A stretch of 64,000 nt of DNA from Deltaproteobacteria bacterium UBA5205 (GCA_002412715.1 DHVP01000023.1:32823-96822); one strand, 5' to 3'. Numbered from the stretch's first letter, positions 44,323 to 53,269 are shown. Program-made: numbers and translations. Notes: a model not told the origin generated them from the sequence alone.

Positions 44323-44733
44323 GTGGACCGAATAGAGATTAAGGACGAGGATGGTGAACTCGTGGACATAGGCAAGTCCTTCCACGCCCCTGCGGAAAGC
44401 CTCTCGGATGATGCGCCCCGGCAAAAAAAACAGCGCCCGAAGGCACAAGTGGAGAAGGGCATCATCGCCACGATGATAGCGGTCAGCCTGCTCAGTTCCA
44501 CCGTAGCTGTCGCCGTTTACGACCGGTTCTTCGCCCAAAAGATCGTCACCATCAATCTGCGTCAGTACATGGAAAACCAGCGGGACCTTTACCTGTCGGG
44601 CAAACTCACCGCCGATCAGGTCAAGCAGAACCTCGACGGGTTCATTGCATCGGTTAAGGCCGCTCCCAAGAACAAGGTCATACTTTTGGAGGATGTCGTT
44701 GCCAACAGCACCGAAAAGCTGGAATCGCGATAA
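44323..44733 (+). CDS. trbI: TrbI-like inner-membrane protein (F-type)
   Basis: A GTG-started 136-residue protein with a cytoplasmic charged N-terminus, one membrane span (GIIATMIAVSLLSSTVAVAVY) and a periplasmic helical part (INLRQYMENQRDLYLSGKLT), the usual layout of F-type TrbI. GGAGGGAGA precedes the start. It influences pilus retraction in F. Here it follows trbC rather than traC. Confidence 0.7.
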   Translation: MDRIEIKDEDGELVDIGKSFHAPAESLSDDAPRQKKQRPKAQVEKGIIATMIAVSLLSSTVAVAVYDRFFAQKIVTINLRQYMENQRDLYLSGKLTADQVKQNLDGFIASVKAAPKNKVILLEDVVANSTEKLESR

Positions 44734-44749
44734 TATTTCAAAGATCCTC

Positions 44750-45193
44750 ATGCTCACGTCCGCGTTCATGATAGGGCTCCTCCTGCCGGGCAGGATATCC
44801 GTGACTGTCACCAAATCCCTCAAGAACCGCGTTTACATTGTGTCCGAGATCTCTGATGCCCGGGAAATCAAGAAGGGTGGTTACGTTCTCTTCACCCTCC
44901 GGTCAAAGATGATCAATAACGGTGAGCCGGTGGACGCCATGAAGATGGTGGCCTGTACGGAAGGAGAATTCCTGAAGGAGAACCGGGGAAGGTTCTACTG
45001 TAACGGCGAGTACCTTGTCACGGCCAGGACGCGGTCGCAGGAAGGGGAGCCGTTGGAACACTTCTCATTTAACGGTGCTATTCCAAAGGGAAAGCTCTTC
45101 CTGACGGGTCAGCATCCGGAAAGTTATGATTCCAGATACTTCGGGTTTATCGGGGTGGAAGATGTCAAGAAGACCGCTCATCCTATTTTCTAG
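44750..45193 (+). CDS. TraF/TrhF-type S26 signal peptidase
   Basis: The product fits conjugative S26 peptidases: an N-terminal span, the nucleophile region TKSLKNRVYIVSE, a following strand region (GGYVLFTLRS) and the C-terminal box FNGAIPKGKLFLTGQHPESYDSRYFGFI. These enzymes process the pilin. The start is uncertain; ATG 44750 lies 17 nt after trbI and precedes the membrane span but has a weak ribosome-binding site. It overlaps traF by 32 nt. Confidence 0.75.
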   Translation: MLTSAFMIGLLLPGRISVTVTKSLKNRVYIVSEISDAREIKKGGYVLFTLRSKMINNGEPVDAMKMVACTEGEFLKENRGRFYCNGEYLVTARTRSQEGEPLEHFSFNGAIPKGKLFLTGQHPESYDSRYFGFIGVEDVKKTAHPIF

Positions 45194-46076
45194 CTTCTTG
45201 TGCCTGTGGTTCCTCTGGCTGTCCCCTGCCACCGCGGACGAGCTATTGCTGTCTCCCGGCGACGATCAGGCCAAGGAATTCTACAAAGACCATAAGCGCG
45301 GATGGTACTGGTACGAGAAAGACAAAACCCCGAAGAAGAAGGAAGACAAGAAGGAGGCAACGGCGAAGCAGCACCGCATCCCGTCGCTCAAGGACTATAC
45401 CCCTGAAGTGCTGTGGAACATGCACCCTGACGACTTTCAGCCCCTGCTGATGGACTTCCAGAAGAAGGCCGTTATGAATCCTTCTGAGCACAACGTCCGC
45501 GAATACTACATAATTCAGGACATCGCCCGCAGAAAATCACTCGCCTTTGCGAACTCAGCATCCTTTATCATGCAGAAATACCCCGAACTCAACGTGGCCA
45601 CGGATTATCCGACAGCGGTTCCGGGCAGGGGAGCCCTCACGCGGCTCCAAACAGACGAGATCCGCGGGAAATTGCGCAGTGCCAAAAGCGATTTCGGACT
45701 CTTATATTTTTACTCCCCCTCCTGCCAATACTGCGTAGAGCAGGGCAAGATAGTCGACATGTTCCGGGACCGTCATGGGTGGGAGGTCAAGAAGGTCAAT
45801 CGTGACGACAATCCACAACTGGCCGAAATGTTCAGCGTGAAGATGGTGCCCTATATTCTCCTGGTCTGCCGCTACGGAAAGGACGCCATGCCCATATCCG
45901 CCGGGGTGATCGCACTGTCGGAGATGGAAGAGAAGATCTACAGGGGTGTCAGGCTGGTGTCACAAGAGATCACGCCTGAGGAATACAGCACGTATGATTT
46001 CCAGAGAGGCGGTCCGCTTGATGTTAAGGCACCCCCCGGAAACGACACCCAAGAAAGCAAGGGAGGCGCTCGATGA
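45162..46076 (+). CDS. traF: TraF-like pilus assembly protein (F-type)
   Basis: The ATG at 45162 begins a signal peptide (LILFSSFLCLWFLWLSPATA); 304 residues. The mature N-terminus has GWYWYEKDK, typical of TraF, and the C-terminal half is thioredoxin-like with SPSCQYCVEQ near residue 190, so unlike F TraF it retains a CxxC pair. It probably helps fold the other Cys-rich transfer proteins. It overlaps traH by 4 nt. Confidence 0.85.
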   Translation: MSRRPLILFSSFLCLWFLWLSPATADELLLSPGDDQAKEFYKDHKRGWYWYEKDKTPKKKEDKKEATAKQHRIPSLKDYTPEVLWNMHPDDFQPLLMDFQKKAVMNPSEHNVREYYIIQDIARRKSLAFANSASFIMQKYPELNVATDYPTAVPGRGALTRLQTDEIRGKLRSAKSDFGLLYFYSPSCQYCVEQGKIVDMFRDRHGWEVKKVNRDDNPQLAEMFSVKMVPYILLVCRYGKDAMPISAGVIALSEMEEKIYRGVRLVSQEITPEEYSTYDFQRGGPLDVKAPPGNDTQESKGGAR

Positions 46077-47518
46077 AGAGAAGAAGGATATTTTCCATAA
46101 TAGCCATAGTCACGATGTTGGGATTCACGGTCGGAACCATAGGTCATGCTGGCGGCTTCATGGACGATTGGATAGCCCAGAAGGCAGAAACTTCGCCTGG
46201 CTATATGGAAGGGCAGAAAAGGGGGTATTTCACCGGCGGCAGCTTCTCGGCCAGGTGGCCCCAGAACAAAGACTACCTGGTTACGTTTGAGCCCCCGCGG
46301 TTGAATTTCGGATGCGGGGGTATCGATGCCTTCATGGGCGGATTCAGCTTCATGAACTTCGAATATCTCGTTCAGAAGCTCCAGAGAATCCTGCAGGCGG
46401 CTCCTGCGGCTGCATTCGACCTGGCGCTCAAGAATCTTTGCGAGCCTTGTTCCAACGTCATAAAGTCGATGGAGGCGATGTCGGATGCCCTGAATTCCCT
46501 GCAGCTCGATGACTGCAAAGCAGGCAAGGTTATCGCGGCGAACATCCTGTCCCCTTTTACGGACAACCCCAAGGTACACCAAGAAGCCGAAAAAAACTAC
46601 GATATGTTGAAGGGCATTTACGAGCTTCCGCATAAGATCTCTGAAATATGGACCTCAAAGGAGGGTAAGGGAGAGCGCACCAAGACAGAACTACTGGCCG
46701 GATGTCCTGCCGAAGTCCGGGCTATTTATGATACACCCGGGACCAGTATTCTGCAGAATATATTCGATAGGCGAGGGTACGATGAAAAGCATGTGGAAGT
46801 GATGAGAGCGCTTGTTGGGGACATTATGGTCTCCAATTTTGGCGATAATCAAAATAATTTTAACCCGGTCCCGCCGTGTCCCGGTAGCAAACCTGCCGAT
46901 ATATTCGGGTTTTACACTGGAACGGTCTATAAGCGGCCACTTTCTGGAAACGACTACGGCGATTGCCCCTTGGTCACCGACGCGAATGCAAACCTGCAAG
47001 AATGGGCACAGAAGAAACTCGTCGCCATTTATGACAAGATGCGCGATAAGTCCCAACCGCTCACTGCGGAGGAAGAATCCTTCGTCAACGTCATGCCGCT
47101 TCCTCTTTTTTCTGCTCTGAAGGGCGCCATAGCAAGCAAACGGGGCAACGAAACCCTTGCCTCGCTCTCACTCATCATCGCAAAGGCTTATGCATTCGGC
47201 ATGCTCAAAGACATATATACCGATATTTCCGTCGCAGTACAGATCGCCGAGGCGCAGCTCGCTAAGCAAGGGCAAGGCAAAAAGGCCGATTGCCAGATCG
47301 AACTTATCACACCGGTCATCACACCATTGAAAGAGATGCGCAAAAACGCCATGGGGCTTCTCCAGGTCGTCCAGGCTGACTACGCCAGTTCGACCGAAGA
47401 ACAAGTAGCCATCATGGACCTGGCGAGGCGTTACGAACAGTTCAGCAAGATATCATATGATCGGCTTTCAAGAGCCTTCTCCCCAGCACTGGCCACACGA
47501 GTAACCGGAGGGAGATAA
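46073..47518 (+). CDS. traH: TraH-like pilus assembly protein
   Basis: The 481-residue exported protein carries TraH landmarks: GYMEGQKRGYFTGGSFSARWP near residue 45, PPRLNFGCGGIDAFMGGFSF near residue 78, and NLCEPCSNVIKSMEAMSDALNSLQL near residue 125. F TraH is about 450 residues. It belongs to the TraF/H/G set near the end of the operon. It needs disulfide formation, fitting the DsbC and TraF here. Confidence 0.9.
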   Translation: MKRRRIFSIIAIVTMLGFTVGTIGHAGGFMDDWIAQKAETSPGYMEGQKRGYFTGGSFSARWPQNKDYLVTFEPPRLNFGCGGIDAFMGGFSFMNFEYLVQKLQRILQAAPAAAFDLALKNLCEPCSNVIKSMEAMSDALNSLQLDDCKAGKVIAANILSPFTDNPKVHQEAEKNYDMLKGIYELPHKISEIWTSKEGKGERTKTELLAGCPAEVRAIYDTPGTSILQNIFDRRGYDEKHVEVMRALVGDIMVSNFGDNQNNFNPVPPCPGSKPADIFGFYTGTVYKRPLSGNDYGDCPLVTDANANLQEWAQKKLVAIYDKMRDKSQPLTAEEESFVNVMPLPLFSALKGAIASKRGNETLASLSLIIAKAYAFGMLKDIYTDISVAVQIAEAQLAKQGQGKKADCQIELITPVITPLKEMRKNAMGLLQVVQADYASSTEEQVAIMDLARRYEQFSKISYDRLSRAFSPALATRVTGGR

Positions 47519-47527
47519 GGAGTCACC

Positions 47528-50500
47528 ATGTTCCTATCGAGTAGGACCACTTTGCTCTTCATCGTAGTGTTCATGACCATTCTTTCCTTGGCAGGGAACG
47601 CCCGTGCGTTGGATATGGAATACTATACCTACAACGGCTTTGATGCAGTTACGGGGGCGTTTCAAAAGGTGGCACTTATTTTTGGGGACAACGGCTATAA
47701 GACCCTGTTCTTCTCGGTGATTGTACTCGGGTTCCTTTTCGGGGCCCTTGGTATGGTCATGAAGGCGGTCGGGGGCAGATACTCTCCCGCCGCATGGGCG
47801 GCTCCGATAGGGATAGGAATTGTCATTTATCTCGCGCTTATCATACCGAAAGGCACTCTATACATCTACGACCCGATCAAGAACCGCACCCGAGCCGTGG
47901 GGGACCTGCCCGATGGCGTGGTCGCGGTCGCGGGCCTGTTGAATCTCGTCGAAAGAGGGCTTGTCGATATCGTGTCCACATCCGGGTTGCCGGAAGGATA
48001 CCAGGCGCAGGCTGGCGGCATCGGCTTTGACATGCTTCTCAATCTGGGAAGCAAGGGTGTCCTTCTGACAAACAAGAATATCAACACGTCGCTTAAAAAA
48101 TACACCGAGGACTGCCTTCTTTTCGAACTCCTGCGCCCGGGCACAACAATTGGCATCAACCAGGTTGCCAGTAATACCGATTTCCTGGGGATCTACGAAC
48201 AGGCCGCGAGTCCTGCGATCTACACCACATACTATGATGCGAACGGCGATAGATCAATGACCTGCCTTGCGGCGTGGACCGAGATAAAGACCGCCATAAC
48301 TGGCGCCGACGTGTTTAACGATTCGGTCAAATCGCAATGTGCCGACGCGGGCTTCGATCCGACGGTTCCCCTGGAGTTGCAACAATGCCGCGATACGATG
48401 ACAAGCCTTGTCAACTGGCTGCAGGGGGCGTCTTACGATACTGCCCAAATTTATCAGCAGACCCTTTTGGCTCAATCTCTCAACGATGCCCTGCTTTCCG
48501 CCAGTCCCGATACGGCAATAACCGTCCTGGCTTCTCGAAACACTGGCACGGCGATGCTCTCCTCGGGGATGTTCGCAAATTCATGGATTCCTGCGATACG
48601 GGCCGTTATCACTGCCATCGCGATCGGGCTCATTCCGTTCATGGTCATCTTTATCCCAACACCTCTCGTGAACAGGGCCGTCGGTATATTGGTCGGCTTT
48701 TTCATCTGGATCACGGCATGGGGGGTCACGGACGCCGTGGTTCATCAATTCGCAATGGATTATGCAAAAAAAGCCTTCGATGAAGTGACGAGACACCAGC
48801 TTGGTCTCACTGCAGTCATGAACTTCTCTACCGCCGGGATGAAGACGCTCGCCGCCTTTGCTTCGATCAGATGGTCAGGCATTATGCTGGCGACGGTCAT
48901 CACCGGTATGCTTGTCAAGTTCGGCGGGCATGCGCTGGCGCAGCTGTCGGGCCAGATCACATCTTTGCCCCAGGGTCAGGCACAATCGGCGGGCATGTCG
49001 GCCACCACTCCGGAAGGAATGTCCCGGACGCTGACCTCTGCTGAAATGGCCCCGGCAGCCATGGCCAATGCCCATAAATTTAGTTTCATGGACAGGTCGG
49101 CGAGCCATACAATGGACAAATACGCAAAAACAAAGGCCAGCAGGGATATGATGGGAACTTTCGGGGGGGTGGAGGGAGCCTCGGACTTGAAAGCCGCCGG
49201 GGCTGTGGGAAGAGACATCTCTTTCGGCTCAAGGGGCGCAGCCATGAGGGACGGGCAGGGCGGGTACCAGGGCGCATATAGCCGAAACAGCTTTATAGCG
49301 CATACCAGTGAGATGGAAAAGGGCAATCTGCAGAACATCTACGGGAACAATTCCAAGGAGTACGCAGACCGAAAAACGGCATCCGAGGAAACCTTCGCTG
49401 GCATGGCCCGCGAGAATGGCATGAGCCCGGCGGCAATGCAGACTGCTTTCTCTACAATGGACTATGGCAGCACTATGCAGTTTGTGGACAAGTATGCCAA
49501 CAACCGCGGAATCGGTTTTCAGGAGGCCGCCCGGGAACTTGGGGAGATATCCGGAAGCCAAAAGTACGTCGGCGCCGCAGGATACGGCAATGCCCGGGGC
49601 GTGGTGGGCGAAGAGGGCGTGGCGTTCACCGCGTCCAACAAGCACCTTAATGAAGCCGCGAAGTTCGACATGACATATCAGCTCGCCCACGGCCTCGGTT
49701 TGACCCAAAACAGGCAAGATTTCGGGGGAATGTACAAACATCACCAGATGCACCATGGGGAAGAAGGCCTTACCCTGACAAACCAGGGGGCTGTCGACAG
49801 GATCAATCAGCGCATGGGGTCAATGGGCTACAGCACGCAATTCCAGACAGGCGATCGCATACGGATGAATTTCGATCAAGACGGAAATGTCCTGTCCGCG
49901 CATGCAACGAGAGGCGCAAGCCGGGACAGCCAGGATATCACAAAGGAGCTGAAAGGGTATCATTCCCAGTACCTGAATCTGACCGAAAGCCGCACCGGAT
50001 ACCGCGGGGAACATGGTTATGCCGATACGACATCTAATTTCAAGCGCACCCAAGGTGTCGAATGGAAACCCGTGGGAAAAGGCAAAGACGGGAAGGAAAC
50101 CTACGGATGGGTCGTCAATGATGCCTATTTCAATAAGGACACCGGCGAATTGGTCTCGCAGAGCTGGACAAACAAGAGCACGGGGCACACAACCGGTATT
50201 CAATGGGTGGCTACGGGAAAAACCGATGAACAGGGCAACCCGATCAAGGCGCCGCGGTTTTTTTCCGGCAACACCGAATACGACAACAAGGGCAGGACTG
50301 TCTTATCGAATGTATCTTCCATAAGCAGCGCTGAGTTTGCCAAGAGTGGCTACCACACCCTTCAGAAAATAGACGGGAGCACGGGGCAGTCCGTGCTTGA
50401 GGTCAACAGGAGAGGGCAGGACACGACCGACGTGAATAAATTGGTCATCGATAATCAGTCCGAGTTCAGGGGAACGGTTGGGCATTCGGTTGTTAGCGGT

Positions 50501-50797
50501 AACCAAGATATGACTAATAGTTCGGAGGGACAGGCGGGTGCTCTGATAACCCTTGGATCAGCTGAAAGGACAGCGCAAATAGTGAACAACGTCGCCGGAT
50601 TTAGAGGTAATCTGAGAAGTTTTGGCACAACAGCTGGCACCCCAAGCGGCGCCCCCAATCTCAGCACGAAAGACTATCAGGAATATATCCAGAAAGCTCA
50701 ACGGGTTAAGGCAGAAAAGATGAACCACCAGATCGGTAACTATGCAAGTCCCGGTCTGGCAAAAACCATCCGGCCACAAACTGTCAATACAGATTAA
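47528..50797 (+). CDS. traG: TraG-like mating-pair stabilisation and pilus assembly protein
   Basis: The 1089-residue protein has a signal peptide and several membrane spans in the N-terminal 480 residues (for example LFFSVIVLGFLFGALGMVM and VITAIAIGLIPFMVIFI), then a long hydrophilic C-terminal half, the layout of F TraG. The TraG N-terminal domain aids pilus assembly and mating contact; the C-terminal part is linked to entry exclusion in F. It is the last gene of the transfer operon. Confidence 0.85.
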   Translation: MFLSSRTTLLFIVVFMTILSLAGNARALDMEYYTYNGFDAVTGAFQKVALIFGDNGYKTLFFSVIVLGFLFGALGMVMKAVGGRYSPAAWAAPIGIGIVIYLALIIPKGTLYIYDPIKNRTRAVGDLPDGVVAVAGLLNLVERGLVDIVSTSGLPEGYQAQAGGIGFDMLLNLGSKGVLLTNKNINTSLKKYTEDCLLFELLRPGTTIGINQVASNTDFLGIYEQAASPAIYTTYYDANGDRSMTCLAAWTEIKTAITGADVFNDSVKSQCADAGFDPTVPLELQQCRDTMTSLVNWLQGASYDTAQIYQQTLLAQSLNDALLSASPDTAITVLASRNTGTAMLSSGMFANSWIPAIRAVITAIAIGLIPFMVIFIPTPLVNRAVGILVGFFIWITAWGVTDAVVHQFAMDYAKKAFDEVTRHQLGLTAVMNFSTAGMKTLAAFASIRWSGIMLATVITGMLVKFGGHALAQLSGQITSLPQGQAQSAGMSATTPEGMSRTLTSAEMAPAAMANAHKFSFMDRSASHTMDKYAKTKASRDMMGTFGGVEGASDLKAAGAVGRDISFGSRGAAMRDGQGGYQGAYSRNSFIAHTSEMEKGNLQNIYGNNSKEYADRKTASEETFAGMARENGMSPAAMQTAFSTMDYGSTMQFVDKYANNRGIGFQEAARELGEISGSQKYVGAAGYGNARGVVGEEGVAFTASNKHLNEAAKFDMTYQLAHGLGLTQNRQDFGGMYKHHQMHHGEEGLTLTNQGAVDRINQRMGSMGYSTQFQTGDRIRMNFDQDGNVLSAHATRGASRDSQDITKELKGYHSQYLNLTESRTGYRGEHGYADTTSNFKRTQGVEWKPVGKGKDGKETYGWVVNDAYFNKDTGELVSQSWTNKSTGHTTGIQWVATGKTDEQGNPIKAPRFFSGNTEYDNKGRTVLSNVSSISSAEFAKSGYHTLQKIDGSTGQSVLEVNRRGQDTTDVNKLVIDNQSEFRGTVGHSVVSGNQDMTNSSEGQAGALITLGSAERTAQIVNNVAGFRGNLRSFGTTAGTPSGAPNLSTKDYQEYIQKAQRVKAEKMNHQIGNYASPGLAKTIRPQTVNTD

Positions 50798-50815
50798 TGC
50801 AAAGGGGGTTTAATA

Positions 50816-51172
50816 ATGCTTGTACTTCACTGTTTAAAGGTCGAAGGGGGAATAATCGCCCCTGTATATATGGAAGAAGAAACTTTCGATAAAGTAACGG
50901 ACAAGGACATATCAATTTCTATCGCGAAATATGGAATTGATATAAAGATAAAGGACCTTATTGTCCCTATCCCGGAGTACATGCTGGATTATTTCATAGC
51001 GAATGGCAGGGTAACTCTCTGCCTTGCCGACGATTCTATTTACTTTTGGGAACCGATATTAACTTTAGAAATACCTACAAATGCCTTAATTGAAGCAAAT
51101 GCGATATATCGTTACAAGCAAAGGATGGGGGATGCAAATGCTACAAATGATGAATCACAGAAAACGGCTTAA
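50816..51172 (+). CDS. Hypothetical protein after traG
   Basis: A 118-residue AT-rich gene 18 nt after traG with GGGGG before its ATG. The product is a soluble alpha/beta protein (VPIPEYMLDYFIANGRVTLCLAD). No family is recognised. Its stop overlaps that of the convergent gene at 51169 by 4 nt. The position after traG is where exclusion or cargo genes are often found. Confidence 0.55.
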   Translation: MLVLHCLKVEGGIIAPVYMEEETFDKVTDKDISISIAKYGIDIKIKDLIVPIPEYMLDYFIANGRVTLCLADDSIYFWEPILTLEIPTNALIEANAIYRYKQRMGDANATNDESQKTA

Positions 51173-51633
51173 TAGGAAGAGCTTTCCCTGTCATGGCGAT
51201 CTTGTTCACGGCGTTGTTGTTCAGGTAACTCTACCGACGTATACCATCTGAGCCACCAATCATCATCTTCGCTTTGCCAGGGCCTTACCATATTCAAAAC
51301 GAACATTCCTGTGCCGAATATTATACCGAACAGCAGAATCATCGCCGCTCCACCGTATATTGAGTCAAATGCGTCAATCATTAAACCGACCAAAAACAAC
51401 ACTAGCGAGATTATGAAGGCCAAAACAATTATCTTCGCGTAAATATTATATCTCGTCGCCCTGTCAAACCACATCCACAATCGATTCCGTCTCTTTGTCA
51501 TGTTCAATCCGGCAGCGTCGCCGTACATGAGGCTCTCGGCCTTCCGGCTATAATCGTCCTTGAGGCGATCAAGGTCCCTGGCGAATTTCGTGTTAAGCTT
51601 TTCAAATTCATTCTCGTTATCTGTGAACCTCAT
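51169..51633 (-). CDS. Hypothetical two-span membrane protein
   Basis: The 154-residue product has a charged helical N-terminus (about 65 aa), two membrane spans (IIVLAFIISLVLFLVGLMI and AAMILLFGIIFGTGMFVL) and an acidic/Arg-rich tail. AGGAG precedes the ATG. A copy of the RGTAATAY motif lies 53 nt upstream in the same orientation. Possibly an entry-exclusion or accessory membrane protein; no family recognised. Confidence 0.6.
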   Translation of the reverse strand: MRFTDNENEFEKLNTKFARDLDRLKDDYSRKAESLMYGDAAGLNMTKRRNRLWMWFDRATRYNIYAKIIVLAFIISLVLFLVGLMIDAFDSIYGGAAMILLFGIIFGTGMFVLNMVRPWQSEDDDWWLRWYTSVELPEQQRREQDRHDRESSSY

Positions 51634-51685
51634 AAAAGCTCCTGCTTACCCTTTTTCTAGTATGCCTCGGCAGAGCCAACACCTA

Positions 51686-51693
51686 ATATTACT
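51686..51693 (-). promoter_or_regulatory. Repeated motif core (AGTAATAT), minus strand
   Basis: A core copy reading towards the membrane-protein gene that starts at 51633. It supports strand-specific placement of the motif. Confidence 0.4.
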
Positions 51694-51701
51694 TCAAGCC
51701 T

Positions 51702-52091
51702 TTACAGCTTGACCACCTTAACGCCTTTCTTCCTATAATGGGCAAGGTGCGCGTCCGTTGTCAGAATCGTGTCCGCGTCCTCCGCCAACAAGCCCGCAAG
51801 GATCAGGGAATCCACTGCCGGGATGCTCAAGCCGTGGGAGATACCTGCGCCGGCCTCCAGTGCCTCGCTGTTGTCTATCCATTGGATCTTACACACAGCC
51901 GCAATCGCATTACTAACGATATCAAAAGCCTGGGCATCTAGCATCCCTTTCAGCTGAAGTCGTTTGAGTTCAAAGAGGGTCAATGATGAGACCACTGCTT
52001 CTTCGCCGTCGACTATGCTGCGCCAAGTTTCCACGGCCGTCCGGTCATCCTCGAGGAACTTCAGGAAGAATCCGGTATCAAGCCCTATCAT
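51702..52091 (-). CDS. VapC-like PIN-domain toxin
   Basis: A PIN-domain protein of about 129 residues: MIGLDTGFFLKFLE with the first acidic residue, SLTLFELKRL with the conserved Glu, then SIPAVDSLILAGLLAEDADTILTTDAHL with the remaining acidic residues. Start at 52091 is chosen because the PIN fold begins there and GGGAAG precedes it; upstream in-frame ATGs exist. It overlaps the antitoxin-like gene by 14 nt. VapC toxins cleave tRNA or rRNA. Confidence 0.8.
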   Translation of the reverse strand: MIGLDTGFFLKFLEDDRTAVETWRSIVDGEEAVVSSLTLFELKRLQLKGMLDAQAFDIVSNAIAAVCKIQWIDNSEALEAGAGISHGLSIPAVDSLILAGLLAEDADTILTTDAHLAHYRKKGVKVVKL

Positions 52092-52311
52092 CGTCTTCCC
52101 TGCCTTTATTGATCTCATGATGCGCATCCGTCCGAACCTTCGCGGTGCCGATCAGGTTGAACATCTTGGACCCCTGTTCTTTCCTTCGCTTGTGCTGGAT
52201 GTAATAATCCACAGCTTCCGTGACCAGAGAAGAGACTGACCTATGTTCATTCTCGGCCTGGGTTCTCAGATTCTGCTCCGTACTGTCCTTTAAGTGTACC
52301 GTTATCCTCAT
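52078..52311 (-). CDS. VapB-like ribbon-helix-helix antitoxin
   Basis: A 77-residue protein with an RHH DNA-binding region (MRITVHLKDSTEQNLRTQAE, then RSVSSLVTEAVDYYIQHKRR) and a disordered acidic/basic tail that would bind the toxin. It lies upstream of and overlaps the PIN-domain gene, the usual antitoxin-first order. Such pairs stabilise mobile elements. Confidence 0.8.
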   Translation of the reverse strand: MRITVHLKDSTEQNLRTQAENEHRSVSSLVTEAVDYYIQHKRRKEQGSKMFNLIGTAKVRTDAHHEINKGREDDDRA

Positions 52312-52334
52312 GGTCGTACCTCATATAAGCGCAT

Positions 52335-52342
52335 ATATTACT
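52335..52342 (-). promoter_or_regulatory. Repeated motif core (AGTAATAT), minus strand
   Basis: Lies 24 nt before the antitoxin start, reading towards it, within an AT-rich palindrome-like stretch (ATATATGATAGTAATATAT). It may be the antitoxin promoter or operator. Confidence 0.4.
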
Positions 52343-52388
52343 ATCATATATACAACTCATACCTAAAGAAATCAAGAAAAGCCACAGA

Positions 52389-52431
52389 GGTAATATACAT
52401 TCAAACATTATCTTTATTAGGTCATTCCGAA
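52389..52431 (+). promoter_or_regulatory. Element-wide repeated motif, full-length copy 3
   Basis: GGTAATAT, then after 22 nt TAGGTC within ATTATCTTTATTAGGTC, then ATTCCGAACAT. Conservation with the copy at 56636 extends to the end of that tail. It points to the plus strand and is divergent from the vapBC promoter. Confidence 0.6.
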
Positions 52432-52442
52432 CATCCTCGCCA

Positions 52443-52547
52443 ATGACGGCACCACGCATCCGGCGGAACCCCCATGGAAACCTGATCCCCGAGTTCATCG
52501 AAGATCTCAGAGGCATTAGGCGCTACCTGTTTTCGAAGTGGGAATGA
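52443..52547 (+). CDS. Possible small protein (34 aa)
   Basis: A short frame directly downstream of motif copy 3 encodes RRNPHGNLIPEFIEDLRGIRRYLFSKWE at its end region (shown in part). It looks protein-like but has no good ribosome-binding site; it could also be a remnant. Confidence 0.2.
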   Translation: MTAPRIRRNPHGNLIPEFIEDLRGIRRYLFSKWE

Positions 52548-52582
52548 TCGGAATCAACGAGCGTTGTCCTTCGGGAAGACCC

Positions 52583-52611
52583 TTTACAAACGATATCTAC
52601 AATAATATAAT
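52583..52611 (+). promoter_or_regulatory. Sigma-70-type promoter of the repeat-containing coiled-coil gene
   Basis: TTTACA, a 17-nt spacer and a perfect TATAAT lie immediately before the gene. The predicted start site gives a very short leader. Same layout as the promoter at 9686. Confidence 0.65.
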
Positions 52612-52631
52612 GGAGGTAGAAGGTGGATGCA

Positions 52632-53144
52632 ATGCCCAGTTCTGTAAAAATATACAAAATATTCAGTCAAAAGAAGGGCTTCAGCGATGAGGAGGCACAA
52701 CTCATTGCAACCGCTATGGAGGCAAAAGAGAACCTTGCCACAAAGGAGGATCTTTTTAAGCTCGATGCGGCGCACAAGGGCGATATAGAACACCTGAAGA
52801 CCGAGCTCAAGGACGATATAGCGGGTCTCGGGACCGAGCTCAAGGACGATATAACGGGTCTCAGGACCGAGCTGAAGGGCGAGATAGAACACTTGAGGAC
52901 GGAACTCAAGGACGATATAACGGGTCTCAGGACCGAGCTCAAAGGCGATATGGCGGACCTCAGGATCGAGCTGAAGGGCGACATGGCGGGTCTCAAGACC
53001 GAGCTGAAAGGCGACACAACGAATCTTAAGGCACAGCTCACCGTTAGAGGGTTCTGCATGGCCGGGATTATACTTTTCGCCATCATTGCGACCAACCCAA
53101 AAGCCCTAGAGTTGATTTCAAAGCTTTGTGGAATTGTGAAGTAA
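52632..53144 (+). CDS. Coiled-coil membrane-anchored protein with eight 11-residue repeats
   Basis: The 170-residue product shares its N-terminus (IYKIFSQKKGFSDEEAQLIATAM) and hydrophobic C-terminal anchor (NPKALELISKLCGIVK) with the protein at 9738. Between them, residues 49-136 are eight tandem 11-residue units of the type K-(G/D)-D-I-x-x-L-R-T-E-L, each coded by 33 bp (52776-53039). Eleven-residue (hendecad) periodicity predicts a long, slightly right-handed coiled coil. ATG 52632 is chosen by alignment to the paralogue; GTG 52623 is possible. It has its own promoter and terminator. Function unknown. Confidence 0.65.
   Translation: MPSSVKIYKIFSQKKGFSDEEAQLIATAMEAKENLATKEDLFKLDAAHKGDIEHLKTELKDDIAGLGTELKDDITGLRTELKGEIEHLRTELKDDITGLRTELKGDMADLRIELKGDMAGLKTELKGDTTNLKAQLTVRGFCMAGIILFAIIATNPKALELISKLCGIVK
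52776..53039 (+). repeat. Eight tandem 33-bp repeats inside the coiled-coil gene
   Basis: Units begin AAGGGCGATATAGAA, AAGGACGATATAGCG, AAGGACGATATAACG and so on; neighbouring units are highly similar in DNA as well as protein, so the array can expand or contract. Confidence 0.85.
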
Positions 53145-53169
53145 GACAGCATCTATTCTTGAATGACGG

Positions 53170-53194
53170 GGGTGGCTTCGGCCACCCTTTTTGT
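53170..53194 (+). terminator. Rho-independent terminator
   Basis: GGGTGGC, UUCG-type loop TTCG, GCCACCC and a T run; 25 nt after the coiled-coil gene. Confidence 0.9.
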
Positions 53195-53261
53195 TTAGCT
53201 CTTCCCGGTTTCTTGCTTCCCGCGGTAATCGTTGACATCGAGAACCTCCCGTAAACCGAAA

Positions 53262-53269
53262 AGTAATAC
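53262..53269 (+). promoter_or_regulatory. Repeated motif core (AGTAATAC)
   Basis: Lies 58 nt before the NusG-like start and points towards it; followed by TATGTCGCATAGAC, a weak match to the second half of the full motif. Confidence 0.45.

Noticed and set aside
52776..53039. Tandem 33-bp repeats considered as a CRISPR-like array or iterons
   Set aside because: The repeats are contiguous, have no spacers, keep one reading frame and encode a hendecad coiled coil.
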